Origin: UTCFX2 sp002050125
Lineage (GTDB): Bacteria > Chloroflexota > Anaerolineae > Anaerolineales > UBA4823
Length of the DNA: 64,000 nucleotides
Direction of reading: 5' to 3'
Assembly (NCBI GenBank): GCA_027494035.1
Contig: JAOSJQ010000001.1
Coordinates: forward strand, 2,852,001-2,916,000
In this document: positions 44,150-53,757 of the stretch, in pieces
Numbering within the stretch: position 1 is the stretch's first letter
How the letters are laid out: each line of letters begins with the position of its first letter
Translations under genes and position numbers: made by a program
The notes under the pieces: model-generated
Databases searched by the model: none
Seen by the model: the letters and a program-made list of their open reading frames with translations, nothing else
What the model was told of the DNA's origin: nothing

Positions 44150-44551
44150 TCAGGTCCAGGCGCTGAAGTCCCAATCTGCCATGATCATGCGCAGTTCGTC
44201 CTTGCTGTGCAGGTCGAATTTTCGCAGCACCCTTTTCATATGCGATTTGACGGTTTCGGGAGAGATAAACAGCCGGGCGGCAATCTGGCGGTTGGTGTAG
44301 CCCAGGCAAACCAGGGCAGCCACTTCCTGCTCGCGCGGCGTGAGCGAACGCCAGCGCTGATAGGAGTCCAGCGCCAGGTCGCGCTGAGCCGCGCCGCTGG
44401 CGAGCAGTTCGGCGGCGACGTCTGCCGGCGGGCGCTGCTCGTGCTCCGCCAGCGCTTCCACGTACTCGACCAGCGGACCGTCCAGGTTGTAGCGGCGGCG
44501 TTCGATGCGGCGCAGCCCCAGCCATTTAAGTAAAGCATCCAGAAACGGCAT
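44150..44551 (-). CDS. LuxR-type transcription regulator, 133 aa
   Basis: The C-terminal helix-turn-helix SLTPREQEVAALVCLGYTNRQIAARLFISPETVKSHMKRV (split motif, residues about 67-107) is a complete GerE/LuxR DNA-binding domain. The N-terminal 65 residues are a short helical part with no REC or known sensor domain. The promoter is a perfect sigma-70 consensus with a LexA-like palindrome in the spacer, so the gene may be part of the SOS response. Confidence 0.88.
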   Translation of the reverse strand: MPFLDALLKWLGLRRIERRRYNLDGPLVEYVEALAEHEQRPPADVAAELLASGAAQRDLALDSYQRWRSLTPREQEVAALVCLGYTNRQIAARLFISPETVKSHMKRVLRKFDLHSKDELRMIMADWDFSAWT

Positions 44552-44621
44552 GCTGCGCCTGCCTCATGTGCGTCTCGAGCGGGTTGGGTGGGCGGGTGGA
44601 AGCGCTTTCATCTCTAAAAAG

Positions 44622-44650
44622 ATTATAATTAGAACAAATGTTCTTGTCAA
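44622..44650 (-). promoter_or_regulatory. Consensus promoter of the luxR gene
   Basis: Minus strand TTGACA (44645-44650), 17 bases, TATAAT (44622-44627): both boxes perfect, spacing optimal. The 5' leader would be about 64 bases. Confidence 0.9.
44631..44644. promoter_or_regulatory. LexA-like SOS box inside the promoter
   Basis: AGAACAAATGTTCT, matching the GAAC-N4-GTTC pattern of Gram-positive type LexA boxes with perfect arms. It fills the spacer between -35 and -10, an ideal repression site. Confidence 0.65.
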
Positions 44651-44759
44651 GTAAACGCCCCGTAAATAATTCCGATCACCGCCGCTGCCGCGCGGTGGGG
44701 GTTTTGATAAAATCCGTCGGGATTTGGGAAAGTAAGCCGCGGTAAGCGCCCCGTCTTTG

Positions 44760-44768
44760 TGCTAGAAT
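44760..44768 (+). promoter_or_regulatory. Extended -10 promoter
   Basis: TGCTAGAAT, 28 bases before the start of the next plus-strand gene. Confidence 0.45.
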
Positions 44769-44796
44769 CAGGGGAGCATATTCGGAGGAACGGGAT

Positions 44797-45273
44797 ATGG
44801 ATCAAGAACCAACTCAGGAGACGATCGAAGAGTGGCACCGCTGGTTCGCGGTTACCTGCAATAACCGCGCCTGGGACTTGATCGACCGGTCGGTGCGGAC
44901 GGATAGGGACAACCGCGAGATGCTGCTAAACGCCTTTGCGGCGACTTACCACTGGTCCAAGGCGGGCACGCTGGTGCACATGGCGCGGGCAGACCTGCTG
45001 CTAGCGCGGGTCTTCAGCCTGCTCAAAAAGCCGGCGGATGCGCTGAGCTATGCGCGCGGCTGCCTGGCGTTCTTCGAGAAGGGTCAGGGGGAGGATTGGG
45101 ACCTGGCGTACGCCCACGCGGAGATGGCGCTGGCAGCCTGGACGGCGGGCGACAAACCGCTGTACATCCGCCATTACTACGCCGCCCGCGAGCTGGGGAC
45201 GGTGATCAAAGACGAAGAAGACCGTCTCATTTTCCAGGAAGAATTCAAACGCATACCCAAGCCGCACGAGTAA
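44797..45273 (+). CDS. TPR-like helical hypothetical protein, 158 aa
   Basis: Starts after GGAGG. All-helical, with LLLARVFSLLKKPADALSYARGCLAFFE resembling a tetratricopeptide repeat and DLAYAHAEMALAAWTAGD a second. No catalytic motif. Twenty-four bases before the recJ-like gene. Perhaps a scaffold; function unknown. Confidence 0.75.
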   Translation: MDQEPTQETIEEWHRWFAVTCNNRAWDLIDRSVRTDRDNREMLLNAFAATYHWSKAGTLVHMARADLLLARVFSLLKKPADALSYARGCLAFFEKGQGEDWDLAYAHAEMALAAWTAGDKPLYIRHYYAARELGTVIKDEEDRLIFQEEFKRIPKPHE

Positions 45274-45297
45274 AACCCGGCTGGCTGAGATGAACCC

Positions 45298-47732
45298 GTG
45301 AGTGGACCTGCGCGACGCTGGGTAGAGCCGGACGACCCGCCCGTGACGCCGGAACTGCTGGCGCTGGCTGGCGGAGAGCGGCTCACGGCGCAGGCGCTGG
45401 CGCGGCGCGGCTTTAGCGACCCGCAGCACGCGGCGGGCTTCCTCGACCCGCGCCGCTACCCGCAAACCTCGCCCTTTGTGCTGCCGGGGATGGACGCCGC
45501 GGTCGCACGGCTGGTTCGGGCGCTCGACCGCGGCGAGCCGATCCTGGTCTGGGGGGATTTTGACGTGGACGGGCAGACCTCCACGGCGCTGCTGGTGGAC
45601 GCGCTGACCGAACTGGGCGGCGCGGTGCGTTATCACATCCCGGTGCGGGCGCAGGAATCGCACGGCGTGGGGCGCGGGGTGCTGCAGCGGCTGGTCGAAG
45701 GACCCCTCGGCGCGCCGCGCGTGCTGTTGACTTGCGATACCGGGATCGCTGCCTTCGATGCGCTGGAATACGCCCAGGAACGCGGCGTGGACGTGATCGT
45801 GACCGACCATCACGAGCTGCGGCGGGCGGGCGACCCGCCCCAGATCGAACTGCCGCCGGCGTTGGCGGTGGTGACGCCGCGCCGGCTTCCCGAAAACCAC
45901 GCGCTGAGCGGACTGCCCGGCGTGGGGGTGGCGTACAAGCTGGCTGAAGCGCTGTACGACGCCCGCGGCATGCCGGACGGGGCGCTGCGCCACCTGGACC
46001 TGGCGGCGCTCGGGATTGTGGCGGACGTGGCGCAGCAGACCGGCGACACGCGCTGTCTGCTGCAACTGGGGCTGGAGCAATTGCGCCGCGCCGAACGCAT
46101 CGGGCTGCAAGCGGTCTACGAGCGGGCTGAAATTCCCCCGGAGCGGATCACCGAGGAGCAGATCGGTTTCACCCTGGGACCGCGCTTCAACGCGCTGGGG
46201 CGGCTGGCGGACGCCAACCCGGCGGTCGAACTGCTGACCACCGCCGACCTGAGCCGGGCGCGCCTGCTCGCGCTCGAACTGGAAGGCTTGAACAGCCGCC
46301 GGCAACTGCTTACCAGCCAGGTGCTGCAAGGGGCGCTGGCGCACGTCGAGCGCGAGCCGGGGCTGCTGGCGGATGAAGCGTTGATTTTGGGGCATCCGGG
46401 CTGGCACGCCGGCGTGGTGGGGATCGTCGCCAGCCGGCTGGTGGAGCTTTACGGCAAGCCGGCGGCGCTGATCAGCGCGCCGGAGGGGGAACCGGCGCGC
46501 GGCTCGGCGCGCTCGGTCGCCGGGGTGGACATCACCGCGGCGCTGGCAGCCGTGGACGCCGCCCGCCCGGGGCTGCTGCTGGGTTTTGGCGGGCACGCCA
46601 TGGCGGCGGGTTTTTCGCTCGATCCAGAGAACCTGCCGGAATTGCGCGCCCGGCTGGCGGGCGCGGTCGCGGCGCAAATGGCAGAGAAGGGTGTGGCGCC
46701 CGCTGGGCTGCAAATCGAGGCGTTTGTCGAGTGGGGGCGCTGAGCCTGGAACTGGCGCAATCGCTCGCGCAGTTGGCGCCGTTCGGCGCGGGCAACCCCG
46801 CGCCGAAGCTGGCGACGCGCGGTCTGCGCTTGTCGCACGCGGCGGCGTTTGGACGGCAGAAGGATCATCTGCAGCTCATGCTGGAGGACGAAAACGGCGC
46901 GGCGCGGCGGGTGATCTGGTGGGGGGGCGGCGCGCAGGCGGAGAACCTGCCCCAGAGCGCGTTCGACCTGGCGTACACCGTGCGCGCGGCAGACTTCCGC
47001 GGCGAACCGGAACTCACCATTTTGTTCGAGGATATTCGCATCGACGACCGCGCGGTTGAGCTGGTTGCGCCCAAGCCGGCTCTGGAACTGCTGGACTGGC
47101 GCGAACTCCCGCATCCGCTGCGCGAGGCGCAGGCGCTCCTGAACGCCGCCGGCGCGGAAACCCAGATTTGGGCGGAGGGCGCGCACGCCGCCTGGCTGCG
47201 CGAGCAGTTGGGCGCGGGGGCGCCGGTGCGCCGGCGCGATCAGCTGCGCCAGAGCCGCACGCTGATCGTGTGGAGCGCCCCGCCCGGGCGGGCGGAACTG
47301 CACGCGGCAGCCGCCGGAACAAACGCGCAGCGGCTGATCCTGGTCTGCCGCGACCCCGAACTGGATCAGGTCGACCGCTTTCTGGAACGGCTGACCGGGC
47401 TGGTGAAGTTTGCGTTGGCGCAGCGCGGCGGGCAAGCCGAACTGGCGGCGCTGGCGGGCGGCGCTGCCCAAAGTGAGCTAGCGGTGCGCCTGGGTCTGGA
47501 ATGGCTGAAAGCCTCGGGACGCATCGATTTCACCGTCGCAGAGCCGGCTGATCCTCCGCCCGATGATGAAACGCCGGTCGAGCCGCTGGTCCAGCTTCGA
47601 ACGGGGGGCGCGCCCGACCCCGCCGCGGCGGAAGACTGGCTGGAGCAATTGCGTTACGTGCTGAGCGAAACGCAGGCGTATCGCCGTTATCTGCGGCGCG
47701 CCGCACTGGATGAACAAGGGATATTTATTTAG
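45298..47732 (+). CDS. recJ: Single-stranded-DNA exonuclease RecJ-like (DHH family), one frame break
   Basis: About 811 residues rejoined. DHH domain: WGDFDVDGQTS (motif I), TCDTGI, VTDHHEL (DHH motif III), GVGVAYKLAEAL. DHHA1: LGFGGHAMAAGF (GGHxxAAG). The C-terminal part carries an OB-like domain and extra helices. The frame breaks in G5 46733-46737. One more G joins FVEWG to ALSLELAQSLAQLAPFGAGNP. Acts in recombination repair or mismatch repair as a 5'-3' exonuclease. The GTG start at 45298 lacks a strong ribosome site. It overlaps the convergent transporter gene by 8 bases at the end. Confidence 0.9.
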
Positions 47733-49542
47733 CCGCGAGGGGCCAAAAAATGGGCAGCACGCCCAGCGTCACCACGAAGAGCAGCACGGTGAGCGGCAAG
47801 CCCACCTTGAAGAAATCGCGAAAAGTGTAGCCGCCAGGTCCCAGCATCAGGATGTTCACCGGGTGCCCCAGCGGGGTGATAAACGCCATCGAGGTTGCCA
47901 GCGCGACGCCCATGCACAGCGCGCGCGGGTCGAGCCCGGCTTTGAGCGCCGCTTGAATGGCGATGGGGGCGACCACCGCCGAGACGGCAGCGCCTTTCAT
48001 CGCCTGGGAAAGCAGCACGGTCAGCGCCAGCAGGCTGAGCAGCAATACATGCGCACCGTACCTTCCGGCGCTGCCGACCAGCGCCTGCGCAAACAGGTCG
48101 GTCGCCCCGGTCTTGGTCATCGCCAGCCCCAGCGGCAGCATCCCGGCGACCAGAAACACGATGCGCCAATCGATCACGCGGTAGGCTTGCTCCATGGTCA
48201 TGACGTTCAATATGATCATCACCAGCGCGCCGGTGAGCATCACCTCGCCGACCGGGAGCACTCCCAGCGCCGCGACGAGCAGCGTCAACCCGAAGATGGT
48301 CAACGCCAGGGAGGATTTGTGCACCAGCTTTTCGACTGGCTCTTCATCCTGGCTCAGCACGATCAGGTCGGACGAGGCGCGCAGCAAGGGCAGCCGGTCG
48401 AGCGGACCTTGCAGTAGCAGCGCGTCGCCAAACGACAGCCTCAGGTCGGACAAACCGGTGCGGATCACCCGCTCGCCGTTCCACACCGCCAGCACAACCA
48501 TGCCGAATTTTTCGCGGAATTGCGCCTCTTTTAGCGTGGAGCTGATGAACTGCGAGCGCGGCGAGAGCACAGCTTCCAGGATCACCATGCCCGGCGGTTC
48601 CAGGTCGCTCTCTTTGTAGGCGGGCGCTGGCTGGATCTCGAGATACGGCTCGGTGTCGAGCTGCTGGAACTCCTCGAGCCGCCCTTCCAGAAGCATCACG
48701 TCGCCGGGCTGCAATACGAAATCCGGCAGCGGGGAGATGAGCGTCTCCTCGCCGCGCTCGACCGCCACCACGTTCAAGCGATATTTTTCGCGCAGGGTGC
48801 TGGCAGACAGCGTGCGCCCGGTGAGGAGCGAGCCGGTTGGGATGCGCGCCCGGAACAGCCGCTCGCCCAGCTTATACGTGCTGAGCAAGTCCAGCTCCGC
48901 CTGGCGCAGCACCTCGCTGCGTTCGGTGGGCTTTTCCGTGGGGAGCAGGCGCCGCCCAATCAACACCATGTAGGCGATGCCAATCACCGCGATCGGCAAA
49001 CCAACCGGCAGGAAGTCGAACACCCCGAAACCCGCATAGCCGCTGTTTTTAAGCACTCCACTGACCACGATGTTCGTGGTGGTGAAGAGCGTGGCAGAAC
49101 CGCCGAGCAGCGACCCAAACGCCAGCGGGATCAGCAGCCGGTAGATCTTGATCCCCGAGCGGCGTGAGATGGTCGAGGCAGCCGGTAAAAGGGTGGACGC
49201 CACCGCAATGTTGTTCATGAAGAACGACATGAGCGCGGCGGTGGTCATCAGCGCGGCAATCAGGCGCGCTTCGCTTTTGCCCGCCAGGCGCGCCACCAGG
49301 ACCCCCATCTGATCGGCGACTCCGGTGATCTCCAGGGTGTGCGCCAGCACAAACACCGCGATGATCGTGATCACCGCCGGATCGGCGAACCCCGAAAAGA
49401 CCTCCTGCGGCGACAGCACCCGGGTGAGCCCCAGCGCCACCAGCACTAACATGGCGATCAGATCGACCGAAAGCCGCTCGCTGAGGAACAAAACCAGCGC
49501 GATCCCCAAGATCGCTAGCGTGATCGCCAGGCTGGGGTTCAA
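47725..49542 (-). CDS. SLC13/DASS-family anion transporter with two TrkA-C (RCK_C) domains
   Basis: 605 residues. Two halves of helices (about 1-190 and 400-605) flank a central soluble part with two TrkA-C domains (about 205-290 and 300-385; LQPGDVMLLEGRLEEFQQL is typical). Substrate-loop motif SFFMNNIAVASTLLPAA resembles the SNT signature. Proteins of this kind carry sulfate, citrate or other divalent anions. The start is TTG 49542 after GAAGG, and a TATAAT lies about 70 bases upstream. Follows the anti-sigma gene. Confidence 0.88.
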   Translation of the reverse strand: MNPSLAITLAILGIALVLFLSERLSVDLIAMLVLVALGLTRVLSPQEVFSGFADPAVITIIAVFVLAHTLEITGVADQMGVLVARLAGKSEARLIAALMTTAALMSFFMNNIAVASTLLPAASTISRRSGIKIYRLLIPLAFGSLLGGSATLFTTTNIVVSGVLKNSGYAGFGVFDFLPVGLPIAVIGIAYMVLIGRRLLPTEKPTERSEVLRQAELDLLSTYKLGERLFRARIPTGSLLTGRTLSASTLREKYRLNVVAVERGEETLISPLPDFVLQPGDVMLLEGRLEEFQQLDTEPYLEIQPAPAYKESDLEPPGMVILEAVLSPRSQFISSTLKEAQFREKFGMVVLAVWNGERVIRTGLSDLRLSFGDALLLQGPLDRLPLLRASSDLIVLSQDEEPVEKLVHKSSLALTIFGLTLLVAALGVLPVGEVMLTGALVMIILNVMTMEQAYRVIDWRIVFLVAGMLPLGLAMTKTGATDLFAQALVGSAGRYGAHVLLLSLLALTVLLSQAMKGAAVSAVVAPIAIQAALKAGLDPRALCMGVALATSMAFITPLGHPVNILMLGPGGYTFRDFFKVGLPLTVLLFVVTLGVLPIFWPLAAK

Positions 49543-49684
49543 GGGAGCGCCTTCAACCGGTTCACCGCCGGCGCGCGGGATTTTATAAACGAGGGGCTGT
49601 CTTTCACAACGGGGAAATTATAACCGACTACTTCGGACGGCTGGTTGAAATTTCGGCTGAGCGCCGGCGGGGAATGTTTTGGAT

Positions 49685-49981
49685 TTACGCCGCTTGCAGC
49701 GCGCGCAGCAGCGCCTGGTACTCTTCCTGGCAGTCGCGGCAGCGTTCCAGGTGCAGCCGGATGAGCGGGTAGATTCGAGCCGCGTCCTCGCCGTCCAAGT
49801 CGAGCTCGGCATAGTGGTCGATCAGTTCGAACACCTCGTCGCAGGGCAGTTCGTCGGCGTGGGTGTCCGCGAGCATGTTCAGCAGGATGCGCACCAACGG
49901 ATCGACCTGAGCCGAGGAATCGTTTTCAGGCGGCGGCTCGGCGCTCGAGGTAGGTGTCGGGAGGTCTTTTTCTTCAGCCAT
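49685..49981 (-). CDS. Zinc-finger anti-sigma-like protein, 98 aa
   Basis: Zinc-binding anti-sigma pattern: LPCDEVFELIDHYAELDLDG, then HLERCRDC (H-x3-C-x2-C). A Pro/Ser-rich head and no membrane segment, so soluble. It follows the ECF sigma gene by 38 bases on the same strand, the normal partner arrangement. It likely binds and holds the sigma factor. Confidence 0.82.
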   Translation of the reverse strand: MAEEKDLPTPTSSAEPPPENDSSAQVDPLVRILLNMLADTHADELPCDEVFELIDHYAELDLDGEDAARIYPLIRLHLERCRDCQEEYQALLRALQAA

Positions 49982-50019
49982 TGCGTCTCAATACGTTGAC
50001 AGCGCAGCCGGGGAATTTC

Positions 50020-50658
50020 TTACCTGCCCTCCAGCGCGGCGAGCACATCCGCGGGGGTCAGGCTGTGCTCTGCCAGGCGCGCTTTGAGCCGCAGGCGTGC
50101 GTCGTGCAGCAGCTTGTACAGCGCGTTGCGGTTGGTGTCGAGCTGGCGCGAGGCTTCGTCCATCGGCATTTCGTGATAGATCAGCGCCAGGATCGCCTGA
50201 CGCTGCTTTTCGGTCAGCTCTTCGGCGATGATCTGCTCGACCTGACGCACCATTTCCGCCGCTTCCGTTTGGCGTTCGGGCGTCAGCTCGGGGTCGGCTT
50301 GCAGGTAGAGCGGAGGGGGTTTCTCGGGGTCTTCGAGCAGGCTTTCCAGCGACACGTTTTCCCAGCGTTTGCGGCGCAGCTCGGTGAACGCCAGCCGGAC
50401 GGCGATCTTCTGCGCCCAGGTGGTGAACTGGCTGCGCCCTTCGAACGTGTCCAGCCGGTCCAGCGCGCGCAGCAGCGCCGCCTGGGAAACGTCCTCGATC
50501 AGCGCGGGGAAGCGCGGGTCGCTTGGCGAGAGGTACGGGCTCAGCGCGTAGGGCAGCCCGTGTTCGATGACCGTTTTAAGGTCGCTCAACGCCTGGGCTT
50601 GGGTTGGACCGCTCGATTTGAGTTGGGCGAGCCATTGCTCGTTAGTGCGCTGGATCAT
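50020..50658 (-). CDS. ECF-type sigma factor
   Basis: 212 residues; the start at 50658 is chosen since TATAAT ends about 10 bases upstream, near-leaderless. Region 2: ALIEDVSQAALLRALDRLDTFEGRSQFTTWAQKIAVRLAFTELRR. Region 4: LTEKQRQAILALIYHEMPMDEASRQL then RLRLKARL. Paired with the zinc-finger anti-sigma gene. Probably controls a surface-stress or related regulon. Confidence 0.88.
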   Translation of the reverse strand: MIQRTNEQWLAQLKSSGPTQAQALSDLKTVIEHGLPYALSPYLSPSDPRFPALIEDVSQAALLRALDRLDTFEGRSQFTTWAQKIAVRLAFTELRRKRWENVSLESLLEDPEKPPPLYLQADPELTPERQTEAAEMVRQVEQIIAEELTEKQRQAILALIYHEMPMDEASRQLDTNRNALYKLLHDARLRLKARLAEHSLTPADVLAALEGR

Positions 50659-50695
50659 CAGGGGTGAATTATACCGAAGTAATCCCCACTCGTGG

Positions 50696-51120
50696 CGCAA
50701 GACGACCCCCCTCGGTCCCCCCAAATCCGGGACGGATAAAACTCGTGCGGATTTGGGGGAGGCAGAGCAAACTGTGGATTATTGGGAGGGCGGGGTGGGG
50801 TAGAATTTGGTCGCAACATTGACCCCTCAGTGCCCCCAAATACAGGACGGATGAAACTCGTCCGGATTTGGGGGGTAGAGACGCAAAATGCGGATTATTG
50901 GGAGGGCCGGGGTGGGGTAGAATTTGGTCGCAAGACGACCCCCTCGGTCCCCCCAAATCCGGACGGATGAAACTCGTGCGGATTTGTGGTGAAGAAGAAC
51001 AAGTCAAGGATTGACGGAATGCCGAGTCACCCTCCCCAAATCCGTGCGTTCATTCCGCACGGATTTGGGGGAGGCTGGGTGGGGTCGAATTTGGGGGAAG
51101 AGAGGCAAACTGCGGATTTT
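50696..51120. repeat. Imperfect tandem repeats of 116-117 bp with internal hairpins
   Basis: Units start at 50696, 50812 and 50929, each beginning CGCAA and carrying CCCCAAATCCG with its complement CGGATTTGGGG, then GGATTATTGGGAGGGC and GGGGTGGGGTAGAATTTGG. Unit 3 is degenerate and runs into a fourth hairpin. Resembles REP/MITE-type palindromic repeats. Confidence 0.82.
51031..51074. repeat. Longest hairpin of the repeat array
   Basis: A stem of 15 or more bp built on CCCCAAATCCGTGCG and its complement around a 7-base loop. G/C-rich; it lacks a U-run on either side. Confidence 0.8.
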
Positions 51121-51134
51121 GGGGGTGTGTAAAA

Positions 51135-51143
51135 TGGTAAAAT
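51135..51143 (+). promoter_or_regulatory. Extended -10 promoter of the manC operon
   Basis: TGGTAAAAT, 86 bases before the manC start, the same sequence as the RM promoter. Confidence 0.45.
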
Positions 51144-51228
51144 CCAGGGATATGGCTCATACATACATTTATTTCGCATGGATCGCAGACCGTCGGCGCC
51201 TCACGCACCGCAGCACCGGAGGCGCAAG

Positions 51229-52299
51229 ATGTATTTTGCGCTGATCATGGCGGGCGGTTCGGGGACGCGCTTGTGGCCCATGAGCCGCGATCAGGAGCCC
51301 AAACAGTCGCTGCGGTTGGTGGGCGAGCGCAGCATGTTCCAACACGCCTACGACCGCATCACGCCGCTCTTCCCGCCCGAAAACATCTGGGTGGTCACGC
51401 GCGCCGAACACGCCGCCGACCTGCAAAGCCAGGCGCCCGCACTCCCGCCCGGCTGTTTCATTCTGGAGCCGGAGGGGCGCGGCACTGCGCCGGCGATCGG
51501 GCTGGCGGCGATCCACCTGCACCGCCGCGACCCCGAATCGGTGATGGCGGTGCTGACCGCCGACCACTACATCGCCGACCAGGAACGTTTCCGGCGGGCG
51601 CTGACCGCGGCGGAGCAGCTCGCCTGCGAGGGGCATCTGGTCACGCTGGGCATCCACCCCAGCGCGCCGGCGACCGCCTACGGCTACATCGAACAGGGGG
51701 CGCGCCGCCCGCCGGTCGACGGCTTCGACGTCTTCCGCGTGCGGGCGTTCACCGAGAAACCCAACCGGGAAACCGCCATGCGCATGATCTCGAGCGGGAT
51801 TTACAGTTGGAACAGCGGGATGTTCATCTGGCAGACCCGCCGCATCCTGGAAGAGCTGCGCCGTCAGATGCCCAAGTTTTACGACCAGCTTATGGAAGTT
51901 GACGCGGCGCTCGGAAGCGCGCGCTATCCGCAGACGCTGGCGCAGGTCTGGTCGCAGGTCGAGAAGCAGACGATCGATTACGGCGTGATGGAGCACGCTG
52001 AAGACGTGGTGGTGATCCCGGTCGAGATCGGCTGGACGGACATCGGCAGTTGGAGCAGCCTGTTTGGCTTGCTGGAGGCGGACGCGCAGGGCAACCTGGT
52101 GCGCGCCGATCACATTGGGCTGGACACGCAGCGCTCGCTGATCGTGGGCGAGGAGCGGCTGATCGCGACGATCGGCGTGGAGGACCTGGTGGTGATCGAC
52201 ACCCCCGGCGCGCTGCTGATCTGCCGGCGGGGCAGCGAGGAACGGGTCAAGGAAATGGTGGACAGGTTGAAAGCCGTCGGCAGGACCGACCTGCTCTGA
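51229..52299 (+). CDS. manC: Mannose-1-phosphate guanylyltransferase
   Basis: 356 residues; the start at 51229 has GGAGG 6 bases upstream. Nucleotidyltransferase signature IMAGGSGTRLWPMSR at the N-terminus, then VLTADHYI, FTEKPN and GIYSWNSGMFIW, and a C-terminal left-handed helix part. The isomerase domain of bifunctional ManC is missing. Makes GDP-mannose from mannose-1-phosphate and GTP. First of manC-manB-gme. Confidence 0.94.
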   Translation: MYFALIMAGGSGTRLWPMSRDQEPKQSLRLVGERSMFQHAYDRITPLFPPENIWVVTRAEHAADLQSQAPALPPGCFILEPEGRGTAPAIGLAAIHLHRRDPESVMAVLTADHYIADQERFRRALTAAEQLACEGHLVTLGIHPSAPATAYGYIEQGARRPPVDGFDVFRVRAFTEKPNRETAMRMISSGIYSWNSGMFIWQTRRILEELRRQMPKFYDQLMEVDAALGSARYPQTLAQVWSQVEKQTIDYGVMEHAEDVVVIPVEIGWTDIGSWSSLFGLLEADAQGNLVRADHIGLDTQRSLIVGEERLIATIGVEDLVVIDTPGALLICRRGSEERVKEMVDRLKAVGRTDLL

Positions 52300-52315
52300 C
52301 CCCCTGCGAAAGGCG

Positions 52316-53677
52316 ATGTACGCGATGCAAGTGGACGAAAGCATTTTCAAGGCATACGACATCCGCGGCGTGTATCCGGAGCAGTTGGACGAGCGCGTCG
52401 CCTACCGCATCGGGCGGGCGTTTGCCGCGCTGCTCGCAGCGCCGCGGGTGATCGTCGGGCGAGATATGCGGCTAAGCGGCGCCGCCCTCCAACGGGCGCT
52501 GGTGCAGGGGCTGGCTGACCAGGGCGCAGACGTGTACGACATCGGGATGGTGAGCACCGACCAGTATTACTTTGCCTGCGGGCGGTGGCAGCTCCCCGGC
52601 GTGATGGTGACCGCCTCGCACAACCCCAAGGAATACAACGGTTTTAAGCTGGTGCGGCGCATGCCCTATCTGCTCAGCGGCGACGAGGGCATCCAGGACA
52701 TCCGGCGGCTGGTGCAGGCGGACGAGTTTCCGCCAGCTGCACGCTCCGGGCGGGTGGAGCGGGTGGACATTCGGGACGAATTTAGCGCGGAGATTCTCGC
52801 GCTTGTGGATGTGGCGGCGCTTAAGCCGCTCAAAGTGGTGGCGGACACGGCAAACGGGATGGTCGGACCGATTTTGCAACAGATCTACGCCAAGCTGCCG
52901 GTCGAGTTGGTGGGGCTGTACCTGGAGCCGGACGGCAGCCTGCCCAATCACGGGCTCGATCCGCTCCAACTGTGGAACCGGGCGGAGCTGCAGCGGCGGG
53001 TGATCGAGGCAAGGGCGGATGTGGGCTTCGCCTTCGACGGCGACGGCGACCGGTTTTTTGCCATCGATAACCGCGGGCTGTTCGTGGCGGGCGACTATTT
53101 GACCGCCATCCTGGCGCGCTACCTGCTCGAAAAGCGCCCCGGCGCGAAGATCATCTACGATGTGCGCGCCTCCTGGGCGGTGCCGGACGAGATCCGCGCG
53201 GCGGGCGGCGTCCCCGTGATGGAGCGCGTCGGGCATGCGTTCATCAAGCGGCGCATGGCGGACGAGGGGGCGCTTTTTGCGGGCGAAGTGACCGGGCATT
53301 ATTACTTTCAGGATTTCTTCAGCGCCGATTCGGGCATCCTGCCGTCGTTGATCCTGCTCGAACTGCTTTCCAGACGCGGGGTGAAGCTCTCGCAGATTTT
53401 GAAGCCGCTCGAAGACCGCTATTTCATCACCGGCGAGATCAACACGCGCGTGGACAACGTTCAGCGGCGCATCGAAATGCTCGCCGAGCGCTTCCAGGAC
53501 GGCGAACAATCGCAGATGGACGGCATTTCCGTCCGCTACCCGACCTGGCATTTCAACGTGCGCCCTTCCAACACCGAACCGCTGCTGCGGCTCAACCTAG
53601 AATCGATCCAGTCGCCCTACGAGATGACGCAGCGCCGCACGGAAGTGCTCGACCTGATCCGCGGCAAGCTGCGCTGA
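52316..53677 (+). CDS. manB: Phosphomannomutase/phosphoglucomutase
   Basis: 453 residues. Active-site Ser in VTASHNPKEYNG, metal loop AFDGDGDR, sugar loop GEVTGHYYF and phosphate loop RPSNTEPLLR are all intact. Interconverts mannose-6-P and mannose-1-P, feeding ManC. Starts 16 bases after manC. Confidence 0.95.
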   Translation: MYAMQVDESIFKAYDIRGVYPEQLDERVAYRIGRAFAALLAAPRVIVGRDMRLSGAALQRALVQGLADQGADVYDIGMVSTDQYYFACGRWQLPGVMVTASHNPKEYNGFKLVRRMPYLLSGDEGIQDIRRLVQADEFPPAARSGRVERVDIRDEFSAEILALVDVAALKPLKVVADTANGMVGPILQQIYAKLPVELVGLYLEPDGSLPNHGLDPLQLWNRAELQRRVIEARADVGFAFDGDGDRFFAIDNRGLFVAGDYLTAILARYLLEKRPGAKIIYDVRASWAVPDEIRAAGGVPVMERVGHAFIKRRMADEGALFAGEVTGHYYFQDFFSADSGILPSLILLELLSRRGVKLSQILKPLEDRYFITGEINTRVDNVQRRIEMLAERFQDGEQSQMDGISVRYPTWHFNVRPSNTEPLLRLNLESIQSPYEMTQRRTEVLDLIRGKLR

Positions 53678-53757
53678 GCGCAGGGCGGGCAATTCGATAT
53701 TGAAAATCAACTGGCAGACAACTGTCTGAACCATACGTAGAAGGAGAAATTAGCGCT

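Larger units (their letters stand above)
50659..51228. other. Non-coding region with tandem hairpin repeats
   Basis: About 570 bases between the sigma gene and manC. Contains the repeat array listed separately, plus a small promoter region for manC. Open frames inside it follow the repeat period (117 bases is 39 codons) and code for no known protein. Confidence 0.75.

Noticed and set aside
50669..51007. ORFs on both strands through the repeat array as real proteins
   Set aside because: They stay open only because the repeat period is a multiple of 3; their sequences just mirror the repeat and lack start signals.
50696..51120. CRISPR array
   Set aside because: Units of 116-117 bp with hairpins and no alternating short repeats and unique spacers; no cas genes near.
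53714..53727. CAGACAACTGTCTG as a third GntR operator
   Set aside because: Arms and spacing differ from TTGTCTGACAA, and it lies within the manB-gme gap unrelated to the purine genes.
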